Assembly: GCF_933775445.1 (NCBI RefSeq)
Contig: NC_065873.1
Coordinates: forward strand, 12,152,001 to 12,216,000
Direction of reading: 5' to 3'
Length of the DNA stretch: 64,000 nucleotides
Source of the DNA: Argentina anserina
Taxonomy: Eukaryota > Streptophyta > Magnoliopsida > Rosales > Rosaceae
A program made the translations under genes and the position numbers. The notes beneath the pieces are model-generated. The model worked only from the letters and a program-made list of their open reading frames with translations, was not told the origin of the DNA and did no database searches. This document shows positions 12,815 through 23,600 of the stretch, in pieces (within the stretch, counting starts at the first letter, position 1; each line of letters begins with the position of its first letter).

Positions 12815-13025
12815 ATATTTCTCTAAAATATCGAAGATATATCGGATATATCGTAAATATCGGAGATCTTTTATGTTATCGGAGAAATATCGCAGATACG
12901 GGGAAAAAAAGATATTTACCCCTATGATATATCTTTTTTTTGAAAAAGGGAGATATCAGAGAATATAGCGGAAATATTAGAGAGATTTTGTACCATATTG
13001 ACCGATATATCCTACATACAGTATT
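12815..13025. repeat. Array of GATATATC/ATATCG motifs next to the hAT remnant
   Basis: Many short motifs such as GATATATCG, AAATATCGGAGA and GAAATATCGCAGA recur here. A matching block with TTTTTTGAAAAAG(T/G)GAGATAT lies on the other side of the hAT remnant at 11140-11215. Such arrays are typical of subterminal regions of an old DNA transposon, so 11140-13025 may be one degraded hAT element. Its exact ends and target duplication could not be fixed. Confidence 0.45.
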
Positions 13026-13171
13026 GCTCTACTTTGTTTAATGGAGTGTTGAAAAACAAAATTTAAAAGTTATCCAACAGAAAATGAAGACCTAGAAACT
13101 TTAGCTGTTTCCACAGTCCCCACCCTCCACTCTTGCTCTCCCTCTCCTCGAATTGACTCCCGTTAACCAAC

Positions 13172-13214
<43 letters not shown>
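13172..13214. repeat. (TG)n(TA)n microsatellite
   Basis: A short TG run is followed by about 17 TA dinucleotides, directly left of a fold-back element. Confidence 0.9.
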
Positions 13215-13216
<2 letters not shown>

Positions 13217-13679
13217 TTTCCACTAATAGATTTGTTTTTTGGGGTCTAAAAAAGGGATATGTCATTTGACCAACTTTTCGATTACATTTCAGCATCTCTA
13301 TCGTTCAACATTTGGAGTATGATGTGTAGATTACATCTATAACCCTAAACCTTAAACCCTATTGCAAATTGTTCAAAACAAGACATCAACCAAGTTAGTT
13401 AGCACATGAGGGTTCAAATGATTATCAGCATATGAGTGGAAAACATTCAAAACTGTGATTTAAACTTATAAGCATGAACGATTCATGTTTGACAGATTTG
13501 GTGCGTCTATTGCTTTCGTCAAGTTTGATACCTTAACGATAACTATTTTGGCTGAAATTTTACAAGGGTGATCTACACATTAGACCCTAAAAGTTGAACA
13601 GTGGAGATGTTGAAATGTAGTCGAAAAGTTGGTTAATGAGCTATCCTTTAAAAGACAAAAAAAATGATCCCTTAGTGGA
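13217..13679. mobile_element. Fold-back MITE with about 120-bp inverted arms
   Basis: The left arm (13217-13340) and right arm (13562-13679) are reverse complements with scattered mismatches. Both read TCCACTAA at the outer edge, then ACCAACTTTTCGA(T/C)TACATTTCA, then a GTGTAGAT(T/C)AC inner edge. The loop (about 13340-13560) includes AACCCTAAACCTTAAACCCT, a telomere-like degenerate run. No coding capacity. A target duplication cannot be read because both flanks are TA repeats. Confidence 0.6.
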
Positions 13680-13696
13680 ATGGCCCTATATATATG

Positions 13697-14059
13697 GCTC
13701 TTCAGGTGCGGGCATCCGCACTGACGTCCCGATTCTGTCGACAGCAGGCCGCAACGGCGCGGCGGACCAACACAACTGTACTATTCACCTCCTGGCGATC
13801 CTGTATGTGCTGGCCGGAGCTCTACCGACGACCCACGGCGGCCGAAATTTGCAAAAATCAAGTTTTAGGGCAGATTCCGGCGATTTCGCAATTCCGGCCG
13901 CCGTGGGTTGCCGATAGAGCTCTGACCGGCACAGACGGAACCGTCGAGAGGTGGGGAGTGCGGCTGTCGTGGTCCGCCCCGCCGTTGCAGCATGCCATTG
14001 CCGGAATCGGCGAATCCGTATCTGACGTAAGGTACGGACGTCCGCCCCAAAACATTCTC
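13697..14059. mobile_element. GC-rich fold-back insertion flanked by TATATATA
   Basis: A markedly GC-rich block of about 360 bp sits in AT-rich DNA and is bounded on both sides by TATATATA. Its ends are related in inverted orientation: GGTGCGGGCATCCGCAC near 13705, and the complement of GGTACGGACGTCCGCCCC near 14031-14048. A second internal inverted pair surrounds CCCACGGCGGCCG (about 13830) and CGGCCGCCGTGGG (about 13896). It can fold into a strong hairpin. Open frames across it look like products of its composition rather than genes. Confidence 0.5.
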
Positions 14060-14980
14060 TTATATATATATATTTATATTTAACAGATACGAGAGTATAT
14101 TTCTCATCGTTCTTTATCAGTTTTTCATTTTAGGAAGACCGTCCAATGATATTGCATTTTTCTTCTTCTTTAAGTTTAATGATACTGTATTTCATCCATT
14201 AAAAATGCAGATGATACAATGCTAGTGATTTTACTTGCATATATGTATTTATTCACTCATTAACCATTTTTCTTCTCAGATTACACGCTCATTCACCATA
14301 TATTGATGTCAGAGATCGGTATAATTCCTTGATTTACCTTTGTCATTTAATGAGGATTGTACGTGGGATTTTTTCTTTGTAGTACGTAATTCTCACATCC
14401 ACGATCATTTTTTTTATCGTTTCATCCTCAATCTTTTAATTATGTTCTTGCCATGTTTATCTCATTTAACTCTCAAGTCTCAAGGAATTAAGTGACAGTT
14501 TTAGGAGAAATTTTTATATACTACTGCGGTACTACGTGGCAATGCATAGTCATCATTATCTGTTATATTTCGACACGTGGATTATTACACAAAAATTATG
14601 ATTTAACATATTTTTATTAATTTTGAAACGACCTTCATGGGTATTGATGATTTTGAATTAAGATTTCAGGTTTAGAGTTTAGAGTTTAGGGTATTAGAGT
14701 GTACAATGTAGGATTTTATAAAGAAATTCAAAATAGTTCTTGATAAAATAAATGATATATAAATTTTCTGATTAAATCATGCGTGTCAAATTGTGATCGG
14801 AATAGTAAACCACTGGGCATTGTCACTTGGTGTTACAGTAGGATTGAAAAATTTCTCCAGTTTTAGGTCAAAGTTTTTAGGGAATTGACCATTTTAACAA
14901 AAAAAACCTTAAAACTTGCTCAATTTAATTTCCTATGTCCATTTCAATTTTTACCAATATTACCCTACTTTTTTCTTTTC

Positions 14981-14982
<2 letters not shown>
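14060..14982. other. AT-rich intergenic DNA
   Basis: No gene recognised. A degenerate GTTTAGAGTTTAGAGTTTAGGG run lies near 14669-14691. The rest is unremarkable AT-rich sequence. Confidence 0.5.
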
Positions 14983-15062
<80 letters not shown>

Positions 15063-15086
15063 CTCCTCCTCCTCCTCCTCCTCCTC
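14983..15086. repeat. (CT)n(CTC)n compound microsatellite
   Basis: About 75 bp of CT dinucleotides run straight into about 28 bp of TCC triplets. Confidence 0.95.
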
Positions 15087-15114
15087 TTTCTTTCTCTACC
15101 GCCGATGAATACAA

Positions 15115-16215
15115 TGATAGGAGCACAAAGTGGTACATTTATAATGCTTATATACCTCATTATAACTCTTGTTTACCATTTATTCTTATCTTTTTGAGTC
15201 ATTAAGTCAATCTATGTGTTAAGTGAGAGTCTTAGCTCGATTATGTGTTATCTTTGTGAAAGGAACACAAGTTTAAATTTCCTATTCCTTTTAGGAAAGA
15301 CAAATCCAATATGGACATGGAGAGATAAGTTGATGAGATCAAATAGTGCAATTCCAAGTTGGAGATGAATTTCCAAAGTATAATTGATGATAAATTTGTG
15401 CAAAACAAATCAGAATTTAAAAGAGAAAGAAGATATGCAATTAAAGCCCAATCCTTATCATAATCAGGAATCTGTCTATGCACGTCATCCAAATTTGACG
15501 GACTCCCGAGGGCAGCTCATGATGAATAAGAAAACGTGCCATATATGGATATAAAGTCTCTGAGTTTAGTTTCATATGTCGTTGGAATCACTTCAATATC
15601 TATTTAGTAGCAAGAGTTATGATGAAAATATTGCACAAAGGTACCTTGGATTCTACTGAATTATTCCAGCAATTGATCTTCATTTAATCTAAGGGTTGTG
15701 AGCAAAAGTCGGAGTCATACTTTCTCTATATATTGAAGCACACATTCAGAAGAGGGGGTCATCAATTTTTCACCAAAAAGAAGTCCAAGCTCTGCCCTAG
15801 ACACCATTCTTCCACCACCAAACACATAGATTGAAACTCCATCATTCTACCATCTTCTCTACTCCAAAGTTCGAAACTAAGGACATTCATTCATAAAAGA
15901 AGGAAGCTATTGTGTTCTCTTTGCTTGAAGCCTCAAAGGAATATTGCAAAGTGTAACTCTATAGTTTATCTTTTTGGTTCGAACTTTATTATGTTTGGGT
16001 GTGTGTTTGAGTTCTGTTTTTGGTTTAGTATTTCAAAATACTTTTTTTGTATGATGAAATATTTTCATATTATATATGAGTATTAGTTTGAATTCTTTCA
16101 AGGATGTATGTTGCTACCATGTTCCTTTGTTTCTACTTAAAATTTTTTAGTGTGCTCTTTAGAACGATACGTGTGTTCTATCCTCAAGTTAGATGCATGC
16201 GCTAATTAAAATCAA
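15115..16215 (+). mobile_element. Divergent relative of the TGATAGGAGCAC LTR
   Basis: It starts TGATAGGAGCACAAAG, as the solo LTRs at 4071 and 61162 do, with TACAA on its left. It continues with the same order of landmarks: a TTGAGTCATT(A/T)AGT segment (15195-15208), a purine-rich middle, a stretch with CACCAAAA and CCATC motifs, and a 3' region with GAACGATAC near 16163. Similarity is patchy. The 3' boundary near 16215 is uncertain and no target duplication was confirmed. Confidence 0.45.
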
Positions 16216-16459
16216 CAAAAAATTGGTAACTTTTGTAGGATGCTTGAAGTAGACTATATGATTATTGCTTTTATGTGTGGTTTTCACTAAATGTTTTCTA
16301 AGAAGTTATGTGTACTCGAAGCATTGCATGATTCCTAAGTTTTGATTAAAAGACTAATGCCATGAACATGATTTCTCTTTATATGTTGCTCGAAATATGC
16401 ATGATTTCTAGAGCTCGTCACACAAATCTCTGAACCTGATTTTCTTGCTTTTCCACAAG

Positions 16460-16567
16460 GTTATTCACTCTGAGCTCGATAGCCTCCACCATGCTGCCAT
16501 GGCCTTCGCCACCAGCCGCACTTCCACCGGAATCGAGCAGCTGATGGAGCTACTTGAAGCTTACTAG
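16460..16567 (+). pseudogene. Orphan terminal coding exon of an unrecognised gene
   Basis: A pyrimidine-rich tract and an AG (TTCTTGCTTTTCCACAAG) precede an open segment that reads VIHSELDSLHHAAMAFATSR and continues to EQLMELLEAY and a TAG stop. Its composition is clearly richer in G+C than its surroundings and codon use looks coding. No upstream exon is visible; the LTR relative at 15115 lies directly upstream. It may be the last exon of a gene cut by that insertion, or a captured fragment. I do not recognise the family. Confidence 0.35.
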
Positions 16568-16929
16568 CTAATCAAGCTGGGATTAGCAATCTTTTAGAGC
16601 CTCTGGTTTAATGGTTTATTATGTTTTTTTGCTCAATTTTTCCGTGATCGTGCTCTTTTTTCAATGTGTTGTTGCAACTATATTTCAAAGTTAAGTCATG
16701 TACTAGAGACAAACGAACCTCAGCCTCCCCCGACAGCTAATGGCACAGGTGCTTGGTGTACCACTTTCATGCATTTCAAGATGCCTGGAAATATTAATGG
16801 CTACTCTTTAGCACATATGTGTAGAATCTCAATGATTTGGTTGAGTTGAATTCGTTTCCTTGCCTCTGGTTTTGTTCTTGTTGCTTATTTAGAGGAATAT
16901 ATATATATATAATTGTTGAGGAGATAGTA

Positions 16930-17065
16930 ATCATTTACTGGGGTCAGTAACATGTTTATTGAGTATCAGTAATTTGTTATTGGAGATTACTGAGTGTTAA
17001 TAGTTTGTTATTGGGAGTTACTGGCTGTTAGTAATTTTTTATTGGGAGTTACTTGGTGTCAATAA
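16930..17065 (+). repeat. Imperfect tandem repeat, about 30-35 bp unit
   Basis: Three to four units resembling GTTAATAGTTTGTTATTGGG followed by AGTTACTG run in a row with point differences. Confidence 0.65.
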
Positions 17066-17069
17066 ATTT

Positions 17070-19820
17070 TTCCAACGATTGGTGGCCGAAGTCAGCCGAT
17101 GGTGACCAGAGTCCAGTGATTAGATCAGAGTCTGGCAAAGTTTCGGTAAAGTGGTATCTCTTATCAATTTTCTCTCTCTATAAGTGTTTAGATAGATGAG
17201 GGTAAAATAGTCTAAAAATATACAAGATCATAGTTTTTATTCTATTTGGTCAAATAGTTGTAGATACTCTTAGAGTGAATGGTCATATTTTGAATTTTGT
17301 CATTCAATTTGTCAATAAAGGAAATTTGTATGAATTGGTTATTTTTCCAAATTTATATGTAAGATGTGAAATTAGACTTTTATCAGGCCCTCTGCTGTAA
17401 TAGTTGCACCCTAATTAACTAATTAAATTTATGAACTTATAATTAGTCAACACATCTAATTGTCCTGAAATTGCTTGTAAGCACAATAATTCTCCATACA
17501 ACATGCATGTGATCACATAAACATCAATGAGTAAATCCATTTATTTAGTTCGATTAATTTGTTCTACAAATAATTGAAATATGAAGACCCAGATCATCAC
17601 GTACAATTCTACTATATAATTGTTGTACTATTGTTAATTAGTAATTAAACTTTTCTTTTTTGGTCGAATTAGTAATTAAGATCTAACAATAATATTATAG
17701 ATTGCTGTCACAATTAATTGATGAGATATACTGATATACATATATATCGTGGAGTACCTTACGGCACTGCTACACCCCTAGTCTGTACCTTATATTAATG
17801 TTCTGGAAATCAATCAGAACTACACCAAAAAATTAACCAGTATAATTTTTGTGGTTTGTTCAACTTAACATCCTAATTAAAGATAATTAACAAAGACGTA
17901 CAGCTTAAACGATTTGTCTGTTGCTACTTCAACTAATCCGTATAAAGTTGAACAGGCTCACCAAGTAGTAAAGTATTTTAGCTATGAAATTATTCACAGC
18001 CTTTTTTTAATGGTATATTTAATTTGTAAGTGGCATCAATTAGAGTAGAGCCTTTATGGGATGTGGCACACGATAATCACATTGTTTCAATATAAGATTA
18101 GAAAAAAAAACGCACTTAATGGTATCAATTACAGAACTAAACACCATGCAAAGATGCAGCCAAAAAAGTTAGTCCCTAAAACACATTCCTTAACCACTGC
18201 TTCATGCTTTTGTTTAATTACTGGCTATAGTTCTTAAATTAGTTCTTCTATTTGGCGCATGGATAAGTTATTCTTTGATTTGTTTAATTGAAATGATAAC
18301 TTAAAGCTGTAGCATAACTTAAAAAGTGTGCAACCTTTAAGCTGATTAGCTAGATTAATTATACTAATCTTGTAAGTGTCAATTGTTTAGAGACCTCGTT
18401 TATCTTTTAATCAATATTATATGTCTTCCTTCCCCATAGAGTTATCATGGACATGACCCATTTAGAAAAATGTTACTGTATATTACTTACAAACATCCAT
18501 ATCTTTTCTCCCTAATAAAGTGAATATATTAAGAGCGAAGGTTATAAACGTTCATCGGAAAAAATATATACAAATTCATTGTTGAAACCTATTCTACACT
18601 GAGCACTCCATATTTTAGAAACTGATAAAGACATACTCATATTAGAGTATATTTGACGATACTAACTAGCCATATTTCAGTTAGCGAAAAAAAATTTGAC
18701 GAAGCCACATTTGCATCAGTTCTCTCTGTCTATAATTTATTTTATCTGTTAACATATTGAAAACTAACCCCAAATTAGTAGTGGATAATCTTACTTGTCT
18801 GGTTCTCCAACATCTCTTTGAGTTCGGTACTGTCGATCAATAATGTCCAAGTAAAAGTAATATCTAAATAACTTTACGTTGAGCCAATAAAGTGATACTT
18901 TAGACAAGATAGTGAACAACTTGTTAATGAGTCAAAATTCAGTAACCATTTATGTGATTATCCTCACTCACTCTACTAGAGTTTTCTTGCACCCAATCAT
19001 GTACCCCCTCCTTTATTAATTCTCTATCACAATCTACTTTAGTGGAGATTTATATGCATGACGCGAATTATAATCAAAATGTTGCCTTACAGTTTCATAA
19101 CTAAAATTTTCTTTAAGAACGCTAGCGAATGTAATTAAGAGAAACAAAATATGTCACACTAGCCTCTAAATTAACATTATTTGTTACAGATCATTAAATA
19201 TTCATATACATAAAAATAAACAGCATGTAGAAAATAAGTCTTTTAAGACCGGCCAAAAAATTAGTTCTCTCTTGCCGCACACGCTTTTACAAATTGAGAA
19301 TCCAAGCACAATCCGGAACCGACCAGCACTAGTGCATTACCGTTACCGTCCTCGAACCTGAGAATTGGTGGTGTTGGTCGAGGACGATCACTTGGTTTAG
19401 CATTGTAGGCCTCATGATAGATATCAATATATCTGACAAATAAAGGACTATTGGACTAGTATGTGCTGTAGGATTCCTAATAGGAATAGCTTGAAATGGG
19501 AACCCCCAACCTCAACTTTAGGGTATGACCATCTCGAAATCCCGACTGTCCCCTAACTGATTTGGTGTCCGTCCACTGTTATGAATAATTCTACAAGATA
19601 GCTAAGCTATGAAAGAAAAATACCACATTTCACATGCAGAAGTGACAGTGATCTACACGTGTCTTGAAATCAGACACTAAATAGAAAGAGACACATATGC
19701 TGCTTGCTTCTTATATCTATTAAAACAGCCAATTACAAAGCCAGTAAGCCACTCGTCTCTTTCTTCCCTCCGTAGCCTCTTTCCTTCTCACTCGTATATG
19801 CAATGAGCTGCTGATCTATT
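17070..19820. other. Gene-free intergenic DNA
   Basis: About 2.7 kb of AT-rich sequence with no reading frame, RNA or repeat structure that I can support. Confidence 0.5.
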
Positions 19821-19821
19821 T

Positions 19822-20100
19822 TTCTATATATACATCTGCCCACATAATCCAGCTCTTACTTCATATGTGTTTTTCTCATACAATACAGAGGGAACGTGCA
19901 GAAGAGAGCTTTGCTTCAGTGTCCTAGCTAGCTACCAGGTTAGTCTCAGCTGCTAGCTCTCTTCGTTTGGTCAATCGATCGAGTTCATCATCGATCAGTT
20001 GCCTCTCTGAGTTGCTTCTACTGTAAAGATCGATCCACACAAGACTATTAATTGTTCTAGCTAGCTAGCTCCATCATCCAACCGAAGGCAGATTAAGGTA
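19822..20100 (+). promoter_or_regulatory. Possible promoter and transcribed leader without a visible gene
   Basis: A TATA-like CTATATATACAT (about 19825) is followed about 30 bp later by a C/T-rich, leader-like stretch with GAAGAGAGC and GCTCTCTTC able to pair as a 9-bp stem (19903 and 19954). It ends in CAGATTAAG followed by GTACGT, a possible 5' splice site. I checked 20.1-22.9 kb by eye for coding exons and for well-known plant miRNA sequences and found none. It may be a non-coding RNA gene, or the front of a gene whose body is lost. Confidence 0.25.
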
Positions 20101-23100
20101 CGTTTCTGCAATAATTATATACTTCAGTCTCTCATATTTGGTTCCGCTTTTATTCCATTTTTTATTGTTAACAAGTGCATATACATACATGCTATTCTGG
20201 GATTTGAATCTCATTTTATATATCAAGAATAGAAAGCAAATAAGTTCAAATTCCTCAGCTTGCTCTTCCTTAATTTCTCTCGTATCTGCTGTTCTTTTCT
20301 TCTTGCCTTTACAACTTTTACCCTTAATTTTATGTTGCTGTAAATGATTAAAACCACTCATTTTCTCTTTTCTATCTGGATTCCAAAAATGAAAAGAACA
20401 AAGGGACTAGCAACTAATGCCTAAAATCAAAGCTTTTGTTAACCCGATTACCGACAACATTATACTCACTCTTGTATTCTAATCTGTTTATTCTGCATGT
20501 TCTTCAAATACTCGATCGAGATCTTTTTTTTTTTTTTGGTTCTCTTATCAGTTCTGTAGAAATGCGCGCTCATTCCTCGATCTGGCAGAGTCGTTTTTAG
20601 ATATGAACATATATATGCATGATCGAGATTGATTAAGGAGTAACTATATATCGTTAGTACTGAAATATGAGATCTGTACTGAAATATTTATAGCATGAGT
20701 TACGAGCAAAAAAACAAAAATTGACTATGCCTCCCCAGGCGACATGATGATCGATATGACCTCGACTGGGACCTAAAAAAAATGAAACAGAATTAAGCTA
20801 AACTACAAAACTCTTCGAAATTAGTACGACCGTCTGAGCTAGATATCATATCGGACAGGTCTTATCATACTCCTGACCTGAATTATTGAGACTATATATT
20901 GAAATTAGTGTTTTTTCGACTTCATTCTGGGAGCTGAGGGAGGTCAAATTGTAATAGACTTTTAGAGGGTCATATTATATTTCCTTTTGATATTAAGAGG
21001 GCCATATTTGCAAGAATACAAATAGAAACCTTGGAATAATTCAATTTAGAGAAATATACAAGACGATATTCTCAATCAAATTATTAGATTAATGGGGAGT
21101 GTCACATTGTCACGGTATTCTTAAACATACCACGGCGGCTCCATGCTGCCACTTTTTCCGGTTTAGCACCAACATCTGTACAGTTCAATGAATCTTAATT
21201 TGGCAAGACTTCCAATATTTTATTTGTTCAGTCAAGTCCATTGTTAAACAAGAACTAATTAAGCGTATAGTAAATTAGGGGTCATATTTTCTCGACCATT
21301 TGATTGAGAATATATACTTTTGCCAATAGGAACATGTCCTGTTGAAAATGTGAGTGTATTTTGTCAGTCTAAGAAGATTGCTGGGTAAGTGGTATAATAT
21401 ATTTCATGTAGGCCTACACGTCTTCCTCTTATTAGCTGGCCCTCACTAAAATTTCTTCAAAAAACAATTTTGTGTATAATTAGAACCGTATTATACGACT
21501 AATTAGCGCAAAAAAACATGTATTTAGTGTAATGGATTAATCTTACTTTCATAAGTAGGTGATTATATATGAATTTAACTCGGGAAAAATCGTTTTAGTA
21601 CTTGAGTTGTTTTTGTTGGTTGTAGCTTGGATCGGATCTCCCCGACCACATAAACTCTAGATTGCGTTCTACAGTATGGCAACTGTATAGGATGGATTGG
21701 ACGAATAAGTTGAAGTCACAAGCTCAAACATTGTTGGCCTTTTTGTTTGCTTATATGTGTCATGTGTGTATAGAACTATAGAGGATATTGCAACCAAAAA
21801 GGAACTTAAATTTAAATATATTTGGGTGATGAACGAAAACATATTTCAATTTTTAATTGAGTTCATACCTTTCAACCAAGTCTACTAAGACCTCATATTG
21901 TATATTTAGGTTGAAATTCTGGTAGTCGGCAGCCAATAAATAATGAATTTTTTACTGCCACAGTGGAACCATTGAAATTATTTATATTTCAAATAACTTG
22001 CAATGTATAAAATCTTATATATATTGAACGTAATGTTGGTATTTCAAAAAAGCAATATAAAGACAGTTTGCATATAAACTTTTATAAGGAAATCTCTAAA
22101 TCAGGTCACTCCTACTACAACCTTCATCTGGGGGCGACTTTTCGGCTTTGTTTTTTTTGTTATTTCTTAATAAGTTGACATTATTAATGGGTTTTGGTTT
22201 GGATTTTGGAGCTTATTCTTATGGTTTCAGTATAGAATTTGCCAAAATTTTAGATTTTTAAAATTGTGGTAATTTTACATATTTCAATTTTAACATAGCT
22301 CGCGAAGGTATAATGTGTTGATGTTCTATTTATGATCAATAGAAGCCTTTGCGTTTTTTGTTTAAAAAAGGTCTCCCTACATAAATTTAATTTTTCTCCT
22401 ACCAAATGAGGCAGGAACTGCATAGAAAATGGGGAGGTCCTCAAGTTTGATAAGTTCATAACCATTGAACTCCGCATTTATAACAATAACATCCAAATCT
22501 TTGGTGACTTCCCTTTCCTATATTACTTTTGCAAGCAGTGGGCTCACAGAATGCTATGATTTATTCATTTTTATAGCAAAAAGAAAACCCTATCAGAGGC
22601 CAGTGAAAAGGTCCTTTTGATTTAAAATAGATAAAACGGTGATGAGTCTATTTCCAGGCCACTCTTTGCACGGGGAGATTGTGATAGGTTACGACACATC
22701 ATAAGTAAAACCCTTCATACCAAACTATATTTGATGCAAAATCTGGAAACTCGTTGTCTCTAGATGTAAAGAAGCCAGGAGCATAGGATATCTTGGTGGT
22801 ACGTACATTATGATGTTCATTTGGACCATAACTAATTGAGGAAATTGTATTTGATAAGCCATAATTTGAAGTGAACCTGATAGCGTATCAAACTATTTTC
22901 TTTACCAATGAGCACACATTTAAGGATAATTAAACATAACTTTATTGATCAGACTCCGTGAACACTATTATACCGTCAATATTTTTGAATTTAATTACAT
23001 TTGCTATTGGGTAGCTAATATTACAATTGCCGTGAAATACAAGGCAACCGTAGCTTCCGACCCCGACCTCTATCATCGGCTCATGAGTAGGGGCATGCTT

Positions 23101-23380
23101 GAGCTAGGGTTAGATTGCCTCGAGCACATAAAAAACCGGTGTCTACTACTCAAAAGGCGCCAGCTTTCTACTTTTTACCGGAAATGTACTAGTGTTTTGA
23201 GTTCTAGAAGAAAGCAAATGAAGGTTCCGGCAATGTTTCGGTTATCGCGGGCTACATTTGCGTAGTGGTTCTGTAGTTAGGACTGTGGATAATAATGATT
23301 ATTAGCTGTAATTATAATTAACAAGTCAAAAGCGTGGTAATTTACAAGTCCAGCCTTCAAAATTCCGCTTATTACTTCAT
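20101..23380. other. Intergenic DNA upstream of the 5-phosphatase gene
   Basis: No supported gene. An open frame at 22945-23265 (106 codons) has a GC-richer second half but matches nothing I know. The last few hundred bases should include the promoter of the 5-phosphatase gene; the pyrimidine-rich leader begins at about 23400. Confidence 0.4.
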
Positions 23381-23516
23381 TTCCATTGGCCGTTGGCGGC
23401 AGTCTTCTTCTTTCGCTCCCAAATCTATTCAACTTGCCCTTCTCTCCCTTCAAACATTGTTCTTGATTGTTGTTGTTCTGTTGTCCTGGTTATGTTCTCT
23501 AACTTCGCTTCCACAG

Positions 23517-23553
23517 ATGAAGCCCCACTCCAAGAACCCGCAACAGGTAAAAC

Positions 23554-23600
<47 letters not shown>

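Noticed and set aside
13636..14083. Several overlapping open frames in the GC-rich block
   Set aside because: High G+C lowers stop-codon frequency. The frames lie on a self-complementary insertion and none resembles a protein.
14885..15205. Open frames across the CT/CTC microsatellite (Leu-Ser, Pro and Arg-Glu runs)
   Set aside because: They are produced by the simple repeat, with no conserved flanking sequence.
19895..19925. AGAGAGCTTTGCTTCAGTG resembling the star strand of miR319/miR159
   Set aside because: The expected mature sequence is not found downstream to pair with it.
20870..20900. Weak likeness of TCGGACAGGTCTTATCATAC to miR166
   Set aside because: Too many mismatches and no pairing arm in the surrounding sequence.
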